Made by a program: the position numbers and the translations under genes. Source: Pseudomonas sp. 10-1B (GTDB lineage: Bacteria > Pseudomonadota > Gammaproteobacteria > Pseudomonadales > Pseudomonadaceae). From it: DNA of 64,000 nucleotides. Location: the NCBI RefSeq assembly GCF_000935045.1, contig NZ_JYKS01000015.1, positions 124,001 to 188,000 on the forward strand, read 5' to 3'. This document shows, in pieces, positions 17,231 through 26,543 of this stretch. The notes under the pieces are model-generated. The model saw nothing but the letters and a program-made list of their open reading frames with translations. It was not told the DNA's origin and did not search any database. The stretch's first letter is position 1. Each line of letters starts with the position of its first letter.

Positions 17231-17737
17231 ATGCCCGGCAGCAGACACCCCATCGAGCATCTCTACGTCGAACATCACGGCTGGCTGCAAGGCTGGCTGC
17301 GCCATCGGCTGAACAATGCGGCGGACGCTGCCGACCTCGCCCATGACACCTTCGTCCGCGTGCTGCAGCGGCGCCAGGCCAAGGCGCTGCTAGAGCCACG
17401 TGCGTATCTGCGGACCATCGCCCGCGGGTTGGTCATCGACCTGTGGCGTCATCGCGACATCGAACGGGCCTGGCTGGAAACCTTGGCACAACTGCCCGAG
17501 AGCGAGGTGCCCTCACCGGAAACCAGTGCCCTGGCCATCGAGGCGCTGCTGGCCATCGACCGCCTGCTCGATGCGTTGCCCACCCGCACGCGCACCATCT
17601 TCCTGCTGGCACAACTGGACGGCCTGCCCTGCCCGCGCATCGCCGAGCAGTTGGGGGTGTCGCTGTCCACCGTCGAACGCGACCTGAGCAAAGCCTTGCG
17701 CCACTGCTACCAGCTGGTATTCGAGGCCACGCCATGA
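17231..17737 (+). CDS. ECF sigma factor, FecI-like (iron-starvation type), unit 1
   Basis: A 168-residue sigma-70-family factor. Region 2 is seen in 'LYVEHHGWLQGWLRHRLN' and 'DAADLAHDTFVRVLQRR' (residues about 10-56), with 'EPRAYLRTIARGLVIDLWR' as 2.3/2.4. Region 4 is 'LPTRTRTIFLLAQLDGL' to 'GVSLSTVERDLSKALRHC' (115-160). FecI-type factors direct RNA polymerase to the promoter of the linked TonB receptor after a surface signal. The ATG at 17231 lies just after a Fur box. The gene overlaps fecR by 4 bp (ATGA). Confidence 0.93.
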   Translation: MPGSRHPIEHLYVEHHGWLQGWLRHRLNNAADAADLAHDTFVRVLQRRQAKALLEPRAYLRTIARGLVIDLWRHRDIERAWLETLAQLPESEVPSPETSALAIEALLAIDRLLDALPTRTRTIFLLAQLDGLPCPRIAEQLGVSLSTVERDLSKALRHCYQLVFEATP

Positions 17738-18699
17738 GTGCCAGTGCGCTGCCCACCCTGCCCGGCGAAACAGTGGACCAGGCCATCGAATGGTCCATCC
17801 GCCTCACCTACAACCAACCCGACCCTGCCACCCGCGCGGCCTTCCAGGCCTGGCTGGCCGGTAGCGAAAACCACCGCCTGGCCTGGGCGCGCATCCAGAG
17901 CCTGAGCGGGCACTTTGCCGGCGTGCCGAGCGGGCTGGCCCGTCAGGCCCTGGAAAAACTGCCCGAAGCCCGTCTGCAACGTCGCCAGGCGCTGAAGCTG
18001 CTGGCCCTGTTCGCGGCAGTGGGCAGCACCGCCTGGAGTACCCGCGAAGCCGCGCCCTGGCAGCGCCTGGTGGCCGACTACAGCACCCGTGTCGGCGAAC
18101 ACCAACGCTGGACCCTGGCCGATGGCAGCCTGCTGGAGCTCAATACCGACAGTGCCGTGCGCCTGCATTTCGATGCCCAGCGCCGGGGCATCGAGCTGCT
18201 GCGTGGCGAGCTGTACCTGGCCAGCGGTACCGACAGCGCCAGCCCGCATTGGCGCCCATTGCAGGTAACCACCGCCTTTGCCACGTTTGCCGCCCAGGGC
18301 AGCCGCTGCAGCGTGCGTCAGTACGCCGACGCCTGCCGCCTGGGCGTTGCCGAAGGTACCGTGAACATACAGCCGCACTCAGGTACCGGCGCCGTTGCCC
18401 AGGCCGGGGAAGCCTGGCAGGTGACCCGCGACAGCGTGCTACGCCTGCCAGGCAGTGCCGACGATGCCGCCTGGCGTGACGGCCTGCTGACCGCAAGGGC
18501 GATGCCACTGGCCGACCTGCTCGCCGAGCTGAGCCGTTATCGCAACGGCTACCTGGGTTGTGACCCACAGGTTGCGCAGCGCCCCATCAGCGGCAATTTC
18601 AACCTCACCGACATCGACGCCACCCTGGCCTTCATCGCCCAGGCCCACGGTTTGCGCATGCAGGCGATGACCCGCTACTGGGTGCGCCTGAGCGCTTGA
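17734..18699 (+). CDS. FecR-like anti-sigma/signal transducer, unit 1
   Basis: A 321-residue regulator. The N-terminal DUF4880-type domain (residues about 12-60, 'AIEWSIRLTYNQPDPATRAA') should bind the sigma factor. One membrane segment lies near 90-105 ('ALKLLALFAAVGSTAW'). The periplasmic FecR domain follows ('YSTRVGEHQRWTLADGSLLELN'), and the C-terminus contains the STN-contacting part ('YLGCDPQVAQRPISGNFN'). It relays binding of substrate at the TonB receptor to the sigma factor. It is coupled by ATGA overlap to the sigma gene and is followed by the receptor gene. Confidence 0.93.
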   Translation: MSASALPTLPGETVDQAIEWSIRLTYNQPDPATRAAFQAWLAGSENHRLAWARIQSLSGHFAGVPSGLARQALEKLPEARLQRRQALKLLALFAAVGSTAWSTREAAPWQRLVADYSTRVGEHQRWTLADGSLLELNTDSAVRLHFDAQRRGIELLRGELYLASGTDSASPHWRPLQVTTAFATFAAQGSRCSVRQYADACRLGVAEGTVNIQPHSGTGAVAQAGEAWQVTRDSVLRLPGSADDAAWRDGLLTARAMPLADLLAELSRYRNGYLGCDPQVAQRPISGNFNLTDIDATLAFIAQAHGLRMQAMTRYWVRLSA

Positions 18700-18793
18700 A
18701 GCCCCCCGGTAAAAAAGTTATCGGCAAGTGAAGGGGTTTGCGATCTCGCCCGGCATACACAGCAGAACACTCCATTTGCCAACGAGAACAAAC

Positions 18794-21280
18794 GTGACCC
18801 GACCCACTCCCTTGCGCATTGCCATCCGCCAAGCCCTGCTCTGCACCAGCCTAGGGCTGGGCACCCTGCCCTTGGCCCACGCCGCCGACGACGCCAGCAC
18901 CACCACTGCACGCTACGACCTGGCCATCCCTGCCGGGTCGCTGGACGCGGCCCTGACCACCCTCAGCCGCAGCACCGGCCTGAACATCGCCTTCACCCCC
19001 CGCGACCTGGCCGGCAAGTACAGCGCCGGGCTGCGCGGCAGCTTCAGCAGCCAGCAGGCCCTGCAACAGTTGCTGGTTGGCAGCGGTCTGCAGGCAATGC
19101 CACAAGATGGCGGCTACCGCCTGGTCCCGGCCAGCGAACCGCTACCACAGGGTGCAGTGGCCTTGGCCCCGACCAACGTGACCGGCGCTGCAAACCTCGG
19201 CGAGCAGACCGAAAACACCGGCTCCTACACTACCGGTACCATCACCACCGGCGGCAAGACCCCACGCAGCCTGCGCGAAACCCCGCAGTCGGTGACCGTG
19301 ATGACCCGCCAGCGCATGGAAGACCAGAACCTCACCAGCCTGACCCAGGTCCTGGACCAGACCACCGGCATCACCGTGGTCGGTGGCAACGATTCGAAAA
19401 ACCAGATCTACTCGCGCGGCTTCGTCATCCGCAGTATCCAGACCGACAGCGGAGCACCGATGCTGCGCAACGAAGCCTTCGACACCCTGCCTGACATGAC
19501 CGCGTACGATCATGTCGAAGTGCTGCGCGGCTCTGACGGCCTGTTCGGCGGTACCGGTGACCCGGGTGGCAGCATCAACCTGGTGCGCAAGCGCGCCCTG
19601 CCCTTCAACCAGCTGAGCATCAGCCAGTCGGCCGGCAGCTGGGACAACTACCGCAGCGAAGTCGACCTGACCGGCCCACTTGGGTTCGACGGTGCGTTGC
19701 GCGGCCGGGTGGCGATGTCGTTCGAAGACAAAAAGTACTTCTACGACAATGCCGACAGCGAGAAGCACGTGATCTTCGGCACCCTGGAGGCCGACCTGAG
19801 CCCGGCCACCCTGCTCAGCATCGGTGGCACCTACGAGTGGCGTGACATGGACGGTTACTGGGACCGAGGCCTGGTACGCTACAAGGATGGCAGGGAAATC
19901 GGCACTTCTCGCAGCAGGTCGCTGGCTGCCGACTGGTCAGCGAACAACTACAAGCGCACCGAGTACTTTGCCAAGGCCGAGCACGCCCTGGACGACAACT
20001 GGAAGGTCAAGGCCAGCTACACCAAGAGCAAGTTCGACTCCACCCAGGACATTGGCGAAGTCAGCGACGCAGTCAACCAGATTACCAACCTGACCACCTT
20101 CAAGCGCTTCATCCGTGGTTACAGCAACGAGCAGGACCTGTTCGATGCCAACCTGTCCGGTACTTTCGAAGCCTTTGGCCTGACCCACGAACTGCTGGTC
20201 GGCGCCGACTACGAAGAAGTGATGCGTAGCTACTCCGACCACAGCGACCTGTCGCCAGTCAGCGACATCAACGTGCCGTTCGACATCACCACGGGGGACG
20301 CCGGCTCCATGCCCAAGCCGCCCACACCAGGCAGCTACTACTACAACCCCGACTGGAACCAGCGCAAATCAGGTGCCTATGCCACCTTCAAGGCACAACT
20401 GGCCGAACCGCTGCACCTGACCCTGGGCGCGCGCTACTCCGACTACCGTGACAACACCCGCACCGTGGTGCCCGCCTTCAACAATGCCGATAACCGGGTC
20501 AAGGAAAGCAACCGCGGCGAAATCACCCCGTTTGGCGCCCTGGTGCTCGACCTGAACCGGCAGTGGTCGCTGTACACCAGCTATGCCGAGATCTTCCAGC
20601 CGCAGACCGCCTACAAGTCCGCCAGCAGCCAGCCGCTGGACCCGATCGAGGGTGAAACCTACGAGTTCGGCACCAAAGGCGAACTGCTCGATGGTCGCCT
20701 CAACCTGTCCAGCGCGCTGTACTACACCAAGCGCCTGAACGAAGCAGTGAGCACCGGCCAAGGCTTCTATACCGCCTCGGGCGAGGTGATCAGCAAGGGC
20801 ATCGACAGCGAGATTTCCGGCGAGTTGGCGCCGGGCTGGCAGGCCATGGTCGGCTATACCCTCAACATCAACAAGCAGCGCGTTGCGGGTAACGCCGACA
20901 ACAACGGCACACCGATAAGCACGCAGACGCCCAAGCACCTGTTCAAGTTCTTCACTACCTACCAGCTACCCGGCGAGTTCGAGCGCTGGAAGGTCGGCCT
21001 GGGCGCGACCATCCAGAGCGACAGCTACAAGAGTGGCTTCATCCAGCACCGCCTGCCCGACGGCAGCCTCAGCCAGCAAGACCCTTACGCGTTCCGCCAG
21101 GCCGGTTATGCGGTGTGGAACGGGCTGGTCGAGTACCGCATCGATGAACACTGGACAGCCACGCTCAACGGCAACAACCTGTTCGACAAGACCTACTACC
21201 AAACAGTGGATGCCAGCGATACCGGCAACTGGTACGGGGCGCCGCGTAACTACATGCTGACCTTGCGTGGTAAGTTCTGA
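18794..21280 (+). CDS. TonB-dependent siderophore receptor with signalling domain, unit 1
   Basis: An 828-residue outer-membrane transducer. A signal peptide ('ALLCTSLGLGTLPLAHA') is followed by an STN domain (about residues 40-115, 'SLDAALTTLSRSTGLNIAF'), a linker, a plug with 'ETPQSVTVMTRQRMEDQN' and 'HVEVLRGSDGLFGGTGDPGG', and a 22-strand barrel ending 'YMLTLRGKF' with the C-terminal aromatic residue needed for assembly. I chose GTG at 18794, just before the signal peptide; an ATG at 18728 would add 22 residues of non-signal sequence. It should import a ferric siderophore and signal through FecR/FecI upstream. The siderophore is unknown. Confidence 0.92.
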   Translation: MTRPTPLRIAIRQALLCTSLGLGTLPLAHAADDASTTTARYDLAIPAGSLDAALTTLSRSTGLNIAFTPRDLAGKYSAGLRGSFSSQQALQQLLVGSGLQAMPQDGGYRLVPASEPLPQGAVALAPTNVTGAANLGEQTENTGSYTTGTITTGGKTPRSLRETPQSVTVMTRQRMEDQNLTSLTQVLDQTTGITVVGGNDSKNQIYSRGFVIRSIQTDSGAPMLRNEAFDTLPDMTAYDHVEVLRGSDGLFGGTGDPGGSINLVRKRALPFNQLSISQSAGSWDNYRSEVDLTGPLGFDGALRGRVAMSFEDKKYFYDNADSEKHVIFGTLEADLSPATLLSIGGTYEWRDMDGYWDRGLVRYKDGREIGTSRSRSLAADWSANNYKRTEYFAKAEHALDDNWKVKASYTKSKFDSTQDIGEVSDAVNQITNLTTFKRFIRGYSNEQDLFDANLSGTFEAFGLTHELLVGADYEEVMRSYSDHSDLSPVSDINVPFDITTGDAGSMPKPPTPGSYYYNPDWNQRKSGAYATFKAQLAEPLHLTLGARYSDYRDNTRTVVPAFNNADNRVKESNRGEITPFGALVLDLNRQWSLYTSYAEIFQPQTAYKSASSQPLDPIEGETYEFGTKGELLDGRLNLSSALYYTKRLNEAVSTGQGFYTASGEVISKGIDSEISGELAPGWQAMVGYTLNINKQRVAGNADNNGTPISTQTPKHLFKFFTTYQLPGEFERWKVGLGATIQSDSYKSGFIQHRLPDGSLSQQDPYAFRQAGYAVWNGLVEYRIDEHWTATLNGNNLFDKTYYQTVDASDTGNWYGAPRNYMLTLRGKF

Positions 21281-21291
21281 GGCTCTCGTGA

Positions 21292-21470
21292 TGGATGGCA
21301 CGGGCTCCGCCCGTGTTCGCGGGCGAGCCCGCTCCTACATGGACCGCATAGGCCTCAAGCCCTGTGCGATACCTGTGGGAGCTGGCTTGCCGGCAATGAG
21401 GCCAGTCCAGGCAATACAACACAGTTGCTCCCACAAGGTACCGAGACCGCCTGTAGCAGCGGCTTTGTCG
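21292..21470. repeat. Mixed REP cluster
   Basis: Several palindromic units of different local REP types follow the receptor gene: 'gttcgcgggcgagcccgctc', 'acctgtgggagctggcttgc' and 'gtagcagcggctttgtcgcg'. They fill the gap between the receptor gene and the convergent MFS gene. Confidence 0.75.
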
Positions 21471-21496
21471 CGAAAGCAGCGCAGGGTCTCAACGGC

Positions 21497-22672
21497 TTAC
21501 ACCACTGCCCGATCTGCCAACGCAACCGCCCTCCCACGCCGGGCAAACATCAACACCATCACCAAGCCCAGCGCCGCCATCGCCGCACCCGCCAGGGAAA
21601 TCGCCGAATACCCCAATCCTGCATTGATCACCGCCCCACCCAGCGCCGCACCAATCGCATTACCCAGGTTGAATGCGCCAATGTTCACCGCCGACGCCAG
21701 GTTGGGCGCCTCCTTGGCCGCCTCCATCACCCGCATCTGCAGGGGCGGCACCAGGGCAAAGCTGGCAGCGCCCCAGACCAGAATCGCCAATGCAGTCGGC
21801 AGCGGCCAGTCCATCACCAACGGAAACACCAGCAGTACGGCAATCAGCACAGCCAGTGACACCACCAGCGTACGATCGACCGAACGGTCCGCCGCCTTGC
21901 CACCCCACACATTGCCCAAGGTCAGGCCAACACCGAACAACACCAGCATGGCCGTAACGAAGGTGGTAGACGCAGCCGCTTCGCTCTGCAGGATCGGCGC
22001 GATGTAGGTGAACACCGTGAACATGGCACTGGAGCCCACCACCGTCAGCAGCAGCGCCGCCAGCACCGGCCCGCGGGCCAGCACGCGGATCTCGGCCATG
22101 ACCCCTTCACCCTTGGGCGATGGCACATTAGGCAGCGCGTACCAAAGCGTGGTCATTGCCACCAGGCCAAGCCCGGCGATACCCCAGAATGCCGTGCGCC
22201 AGCCCAGCATTTCACCGAACCAGGTCGCCAGCGGCACCCCGCCGATGGTGGCCAAGGTCAACCCCATGAACATGGCGGCCACGGCCCCGGCACGCTTTTC
22301 AGGCGGTACCACGCTGGCCGCAACGATCGAACCGATGCCAAAGAACGCGCCGTGGTTGAGCGAGGTCACCACGCGGGCGACCAGCAGGCTTGCGTAATCA
22401 CTGGCCAAGGCCGACATCAGGTTACCCAGGGTGAAAATGGCCATCAGCCCGATCAGCAGGTAACGCCGCGGGATCTTCACGGTGGCCAGGGTCATCAGCG
22501 GTGCGCCGATCAGGACGCCGATCGCATAGGCACTGACCAGCAGCCCGGCAGCGGGGATGGAAACGCCAAGGTCTGTGGCGATACTGGGCAACATGCCCAT
22601 GGGGGCGAACTCGGTGACACCGATGCCAAAGGCACCGATGGCGAGTGCGACAAGTGGTGGGTTGATACGCAT
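21497..22672 (-). CDS. MFS transporter, DHA1/AraJ-like
   Basis: A 391-residue transporter with 12 hydrophobic segments. 'VTEFAPMGMLPSIATDLGVS' near residues 19-38 and 'GVLIGAPLMTLATVKIPRRY' are typical of the DHA1 group that includes AraJ, PbuE and sugar or drug exporters. ATG 22670-22672 is preceded by 'aaggagcttgcc'. It is divergent from a LysR gene, the common arrangement for inducible efflux pumps. The exported compound cannot be deduced. Confidence 0.9.
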   Translation of the reverse strand: MRINPPLVALAIGAFGIGVTEFAPMGMLPSIATDLGVSIPAAGLLVSAYAIGVLIGAPLMTLATVKIPRRYLLIGLMAIFTLGNLMSALASDYASLLVARVVTSLNHGAFFGIGSIVAASVVPPEKRAGAVAAMFMGLTLATIGGVPLATWFGEMLGWRTAFWGIAGLGLVAMTTLWYALPNVPSPKGEGVMAEIRVLARGPVLAALLLTVVGSSAMFTVFTYIAPILQSEAAASTTFVTAMLVLFGVGLTLGNVWGGKAADRSVDRTLVVSLAVLIAVLLVFPLVMDWPLPTALAILVWGAASFALVPPLQMRVMEAAKEAPNLASAVNIGAFNLGNAIGAALGGAVINAGLGYSAISLAGAAMAALGLVMVLMFARRGRAVALADRAVV

Positions 22673-22766
22673 GGCAAGCTCCTTATCTATGCCGAAAATG
22701 CTACGATCCGTTTTCAAGGCGCACTAGCCCGTTTTTTTGCGAACCACCTTTGCTGACGAGGCACAA

Positions 22767-23678
22767 ATGGACTTCAGTGGAAGATCTGGAGAGATGGAAA
22801 TTTTTGCCAGGGTGGCGCAAGAGGGCAGCCTGTCCGCTGCCGCGCGGGCGCTGGGCCTGACCCCGTCGGCGGTCAGCCGCATCATCGCGCGCACCGAGCA
22901 GCGCCTGGGTACCCGCCTGTTGTTGCGCACAACCCGGGCGATCACCCTCACCCCCGAGGGGGAGGCATACTTGCGCGGTGCGCGGCGGGTGCTGGCCGAC
23001 ATGCTCGAAGTGGAAGAGGCCATTACCGACCAGGGCGTGCCGCGCGGGCGCTTGCGGGTCAGCGCTGCGCTGGGCCATGGCCGGCTGACCGTGGTACCTC
23101 TGGTGGCGGCATTCAGCGCACGCTACCCGCAGGTGCTGGTCGATCTTACCCTCAGCGATGAGGTAGCCGACATTCTCGCTGGCCAGGCCGACGTGGCACT
23201 GCGCTTCGGCCACCTGCCGGACAGTTCATTGAGCGCCCGTGCCATTGGCGAAACCGGCCAGGTGATCGTCGCCTCGCCCGACTACCTGCAACGCTGTGGT
23301 ACGCCGCTTGTGCCGGAGGACCTGGCGCGGCACAACTGCCTGCGTTTCAACTTCCGCCGCGCTGCACCTGACTGGCCGTTCCGCCGCGATGGGCAGGAAT
23401 TTTCCCTGAAGGTGGCCGGCAATATCGAATGCAGCAGCGGCGAAGCCCTGGCGCAGCTGGCCAGGCTCGGCGCTGGCGTGGCGCGCATCGGTACCTTCAC
23501 CGTGGCCGATGACCTAGCCAGTGGCCGCCTGGTACCGCTGCTGGAGGCATACAACCCCGGTGACCGGGAGCCGATCCATGCGGTGTTCGTCGGCGGCTCG
23601 GCAATGCCGGCACGGGTACGGGTGTTCGTGGATTTTCTGGTGGAGCAACTGCCTTGCACAAATGTATCTGGCCTGTAG
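22767..23678 (+). CDS. LysR-family regulator divergent from MFS exporter
   Basis: A 303-residue LysR protein. The HTH near residues 20-42 reads 'GSLSAAARALGLTPSAVSRI', and the effector domain includes 'ALGHGRLTVVPLVAAFSARYP'. The ATG at 22767 follows 'gacgaggcacaa'; the open frame begins at an upstream TTG that has no support. The short divergent gap (94 bp) suggests control of the MFS gene and of itself. Confidence 0.88.
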   Translation: MDFSGRSGEMEIFARVAQEGSLSAAARALGLTPSAVSRIIARTEQRLGTRLLLRTTRAITLTPEGEAYLRGARRVLADMLEVEEAITDQGVPRGRLRVSAALGHGRLTVVPLVAAFSARYPQVLVDLTLSDEVADILAGQADVALRFGHLPDSSLSARAIGETGQVIVASPDYLQRCGTPLVPEDLARHNCLRFNFRRAAPDWPFRRDGQEFSLKVAGNIECSSGEALAQLARLGAGVARIGTFTVADDLASGRLVPLLEAYNPGDREPIHAVFVGGSAMPARVRVFVDFLVEQLPCTNVSGL

Positions 23679-23744
23679 GAGATCACACAGCCCTACGGGC
23701 TGCGCTGTCGCGCAGAGAACAATAGCGTGAACCCGAAACCTGCA

Positions 23745-23960
23745 CAGCACCTGTGGGAGCGGCGGTGCGGCGATCCGATTCATCCGCGAAGAACCCAACG
23801 CGGTGGATGGCACCGGCTTTGCCGGTGTTCGCGGGCATGCCCGCTCCCACAGGTATGGCGTGAGCCCAAAACCTGCACAGTACCTGTGGGAGCGGGCGTG
23901 CCCGCGAAATAGGCGGCGCGGTGGATGGCACCGGCTTGCCGGTGTTCGCGGGGGTACAGG
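23745..23960. repeat. REP cluster with two direct repeats
   Basis: At least three REP units ('cctgtgggagcgg...') alternate with two copies of 'gcggtggatggcaccggctt' followed by '(t)gccggtgttcgcggg' (near 23800 and 23918). This 336-bp gap between LysR and WYL genes shows no coding sequence. The spacers are not unique and regular enough for a CRISPR. Confidence 0.8.
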
Positions 23961-24014
23961 TAGCCTTTGGCGTGTGAGCCGTTAGTTGCCACATCCCCAC
24001 CCCGCCTGTGCGCC

Positions 24015-24893
24015 TCAATCCAGGTTCAGCCAAGGCTTCAGCGCCGCCCGGTTCGCCAACACCAGCTGCTGCGCTTCGGGCCGTGCATCATGCATATTGG
24101 GATTCACCCCGAACCGCTTGACCACATACTTCGCCAACGCCTGCGAACTCCCTACCACCAACTGCCCGTCCGTCATGCCGAAGTCCACCTCGATGATCGC
24201 CCGCTGCGCTGGCGTCAGCCGCTCATCCGGCTTGAAGATCACATCGACCGGCGTGTTCCATTCCAGGTCATGATCGATGCCATTCTCGGTCTCCTCATCA
24301 TGCACATCCGGTACACCGCGGAAACGGCTGAGCACGAAGTCCCGGTACATGCGGTTCTTCTCGCAATACGCCCGCACATGCCAGCGCATGCCGGTGTACA
24401 CCAGCGTGTGCGGGGCGATGGTCCGCCCTTCCAGCTCGGGGCTGGTGAACGACACGTACTCGATGTCCAGGCGCCGCTTTTCACGGCAGGCCTTGAGCAG
24501 CGGGCGCAGTACCTCGGGCTTGATCGAGCGGTCCGGCAGCTTCAGCACTTCGGTATGGGCATAGGCCAGGGCCAGGCCCTCGATATGCGGGGCGCGTTCG
24601 TTGTTCTGGTTGAGCAGGTCGAGGTAGGCGCTGGCGCTATCGTCGATGAACAGCGGCTTGAACTGCCGGGTCGGCACGTAGCCCTTGATCTGCTTGTCGT
24701 ACACCAGGTTCTTCGAGGCATAGTCGTTGATGTAGGTGTTGATGTCCTTCGACGCCTGCTGGCGGCTGATACCGAAGCTCTGGATCAGGTGGTTGGTGGT
24801 CAGCCGGCCTTCCCACCAGACCACCGTCTCGATCAACCGGTAGCGCAGGGCCAGGTCCCAGCGGGTTTGCGCCATGCGTTGCGTACGTTTCAT
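24015..24893 (-). CDS. WYL-domain transcriptional regulator (wHTH-WYL-WCX)
   Basis: A 292-residue regulator. The winged helix is at about residues 18-80 ('LRYRLIETVVWWEGRLTTNH', 'GISRQQASKDINTYI'). The WYL core lies near residues 130-200 ('RRLDIEYVSF', 'IAPHTLVYTGMRWHVRAYC', 'RDFVLSRF'), and the WCX end domain is 'EVDFGMTDGQLVVG'. Length and layout match the BrxR/CapW kind of WYL repressors known from phage-defence loci, but also unrelated regulators. It is divergent from a small membrane protein and a 5'-nucleotidase. The intergenic region carries related palindromes at both ends, consistent with autoregulation. Confidence 0.87.
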   Translation of the reverse strand: MKRTQRMAQTRWDLALRYRLIETVVWWEGRLTTNHLIQSFGISRQQASKDINTYINDYASKNLVYDKQIKGYVPTRQFKPLFIDDSASAYLDLLNQNNERAPHIEGLALAYAHTEVLKLPDRSIKPEVLRPLLKACREKRRLDIEYVSFTSPELEGRTIAPHTLVYTGMRWHVRAYCEKNRMYRDFVLSRFRGVPDVHDEETENGIDHDLEWNTPVDVIFKPDERLTPAQRAIIEVDFGMTDGQLVVGSSQALAKYVVKRFGVNPNMHDARPEAQQLVLANRAALKPWLNLD

Positions 24894-24959
24894 GTCGGTT
24901 CCTGAAGGGCAACGGAATTTAATGCCATGCCAAATGACGTGTCATAAAATCGTACATGT

Positions 24960-24975
24960 CTGTTTGCCGGCAAAT
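24960..24975. promoter_or_regulatory. Candidate operator palindrome, WYL side
   Basis: 'ctgtttgccggcaaat' contains the perfect 12-bp palindrome TTTGCCGGCAAA (24963-24974), about 70 bp upstream of the WYL gene start. A related inverted copy lies at 25220-25233. The 363-bp gap between them has no gene. Confidence 0.4.
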
Positions 24976-25219
24976 CAAGATGACCATGATATGTAAAGTA
25001 ACCAGGCATATGCATGCCGCAAGTCCACCTGGCCTGCCAGCAGCGCTCAGACCACAGGCACCCCGCGTCAGCCACGGTATCGCGAGCAATGAATGATATC
25101 AAATGGCCTTCTCTGCAGATCGTCCTCTACGTGCCTCAGGCTTGATGAACCTGCACCATTTCTTTACCTGTACAAGTCACCAATATCGACATGTAGTTAA
25201 AGTAGACATATCGTTTCGC

Positions 25220-25233
25220 TTACCGGCAAACAG
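25220..25233. promoter_or_regulatory. Candidate operator, small-protein side
   Basis: 'ttaccggcaaacag' is, read on the other strand, 'ctgtttgccggtaa', matching the site at 24960 in 13 of 14 positions. It lies 24 bp before the ATG at 25257. Confidence 0.35.
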
Positions 25234-25256
25234 CCACTATCTCAAGGAAGCGTCAC

Positions 25257-25502
25257 ATGGAAGCCATCGAAATCTCGCTGCTGGGCATTTGCGGCATCAC
25301 TCTGTTGCTACTGTGCCTGCAACACGCCCGCCAGGGCGAGATATGGGAGCTGTTGCAAGGCGACCGCGAACTGGAGCGCAACGCCCGCATTCACAAACAG
25401 GAAAACAACGAACTGCGCTCTGCCCTGCGCGCCGAACGCGAGCATGTGAGCCAGTTGCAGCGCCAGGTTCAGGTGCTGCTCGGGCTGCTGCCAGAGGCCT
25501 GA
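25257..25502 (+). CDS. Small membrane-anchored coiled-coil protein, unknown function
   Basis: An 81-residue protein. Residues 4-24 form one hydrophobic segment ('IEISLLGICGITLLLLCLQH'). Residues 30-75 are charged and heptad-like ('ELLQGDRELERNARIHKQEN', 'LRAEREHVSQLQRQVQVLL'), so a coiled coil is likely. The ribosome site 'aaggaagcgtcac' supports the ATG. It is followed 59 bp later by the 5'-nucleotidase gene on the same strand. No named family is recognised. Confidence 0.7.
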   Translation: MEAIEISLLGICGITLLLLCLQHARQGEIWELLQGDRELERNARIHKQENNELRSALRAEREHVSQLQRQVQVLLGLLPEA

Positions 25503-25561
25503 GGGCTATCGTCACGGCGCACGCGTACACTTGCCTTCAGCACACCCTCAGGAGTTGCCAC

Positions 25562-26542
25562 ATGCCCTACCCCATCGAACAGAAACTGGTCATCGGCGTT
25601 GCCTCGAGTGCGCTGTTCGACCTCACGGTTTCGGACGACATCTACCAGAACCAGGGTGTCGAGGCTTACCGCCAGCACCAGGAACAGAACCTGGACGAGC
25701 CGTTTCCCAAGGGCGTGGCGTTCCCCTTCATTCGCCGCTTCCTGAGCATCAACCAGGCCTTCCCCGAACAGTTGCCGGTGGAAGTGGTGCTGCTCTCGCG
25801 CAACTCGCCGGAAACCGGCCTGCGGGTATTTCGTTCGATCGACCACTACCAACTGGACATCACCCGCGCAGCGTTCATGTCCGGCCGCTCGCCCTATGAG
25901 TACATACCGGCGTTCAATGCCTCGCTGTTCCTCAGTGCCAACGAGGAGGACGTGCAGAAGGCCATCGACGCCGATTACCCGGCCGGGCGGGTGCTACCGA
26001 CGCGCATCTATGATGACGAGATCGACACTGAGCTGCGGGTGGCCTTCGACTTCGATGGGGTGATTGCCGATGACGAAGCGGAGCGCGTGTACAAGCGCGG
26101 CGACAACCTGGATGAGTTTCAGGCGCATGAGCAGGTACACAAGGGCATTCCGCATTCGCCAGGGCCGTTGGCGGACCTGTACCGCAAGCTTTCGCTGATA
26201 CGCATGCTTGAAGACCGCAAGCTGGCCGAGTGCCCGGAATACAAGCGGATTCTGCGGATTGCGATTGTGACGGCGCGCAATGCACCTTCGCATGAGCGGG
26301 TAGTGACGACGTTGAAGGATTGGGGGGTGTCGCCCGATGAGTGCTTTTTCCTGGGCGGGATGGAGAAGCCCAGGGTGCTGTCGATCTTGAAGCCGCACGT
26401 GTTTTTTGATGACCAGCGCAGCCATTTGCAGTCGCCGGCGGGGGATTTGCCGATGGTGCATGTGCCGTTTGGGGTGGCGAACAGGAAGCGTGAGGTGAGC
26501 GCCGTGGGTTCAACGGGCGGCGTAAGCGACGAGAGCCGGTAA
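25562..26542 (+). CDS. 5'-nucleotidase (cytosolic type, HAD fold)
   Basis: A 326-residue protein of the bacterial/cytosolic 5'-nucleotidase family (PF06189 type). The N-terminal half contains 'LVIGVASSALFDL' and 'SRNSPETGLRVFRSIDHY'. The HAD active site is 'VAFDFDGVIADDEAE' (near 170-184), with the second part 'IAIVTARNAPSHERV' and the acidic 'HVFFDDQRSH' near the C-terminus. It should remove phosphate from nucleoside monophosphates in the cytoplasm. The ATG at 25562 follows 'caggagttgccac'; the longer open frame upstream overlaps the small-protein gene and is not used. Confidence 0.9.
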   Translation: MPYPIEQKLVIGVASSALFDLTVSDDIYQNQGVEAYRQHQEQNLDEPFPKGVAFPFIRRFLSINQAFPEQLPVEVVLLSRNSPETGLRVFRSIDHYQLDITRAAFMSGRSPYEYIPAFNASLFLSANEEDVQKAIDADYPAGRVLPTRIYDDEIDTELRVAFDFDGVIADDEAERVYKRGDNLDEFQAHEQVHKGIPHSPGPLADLYRKLSLIRMLEDRKLAECPEYKRILRIAIVTARNAPSHERVVTTLKDWGVSPDECFFLGGMEKPRVLSILKPHVFFDDQRSHLQSPAGDLPMVHVPFGVANRKREVSAVGSTGGVSDESR

Positions 26543-26543
26543 A

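Noticed and set aside
23745..23960. Repeated palindromic units that might suggest a CRISPR array
   Set aside because: Repeats are REP-type hairpins in alternating orientation; spacers are themselves repeated and irregular, and no cas genes are present.
24015..26542. Calling the WYL region a phage-defence island
   Set aside because: No BREX, CBASS, toxin or nuclease gene is adjacent, and a 5'-nucleotidase of this type can be housekeeping. Kept only as a low-certainty idea.
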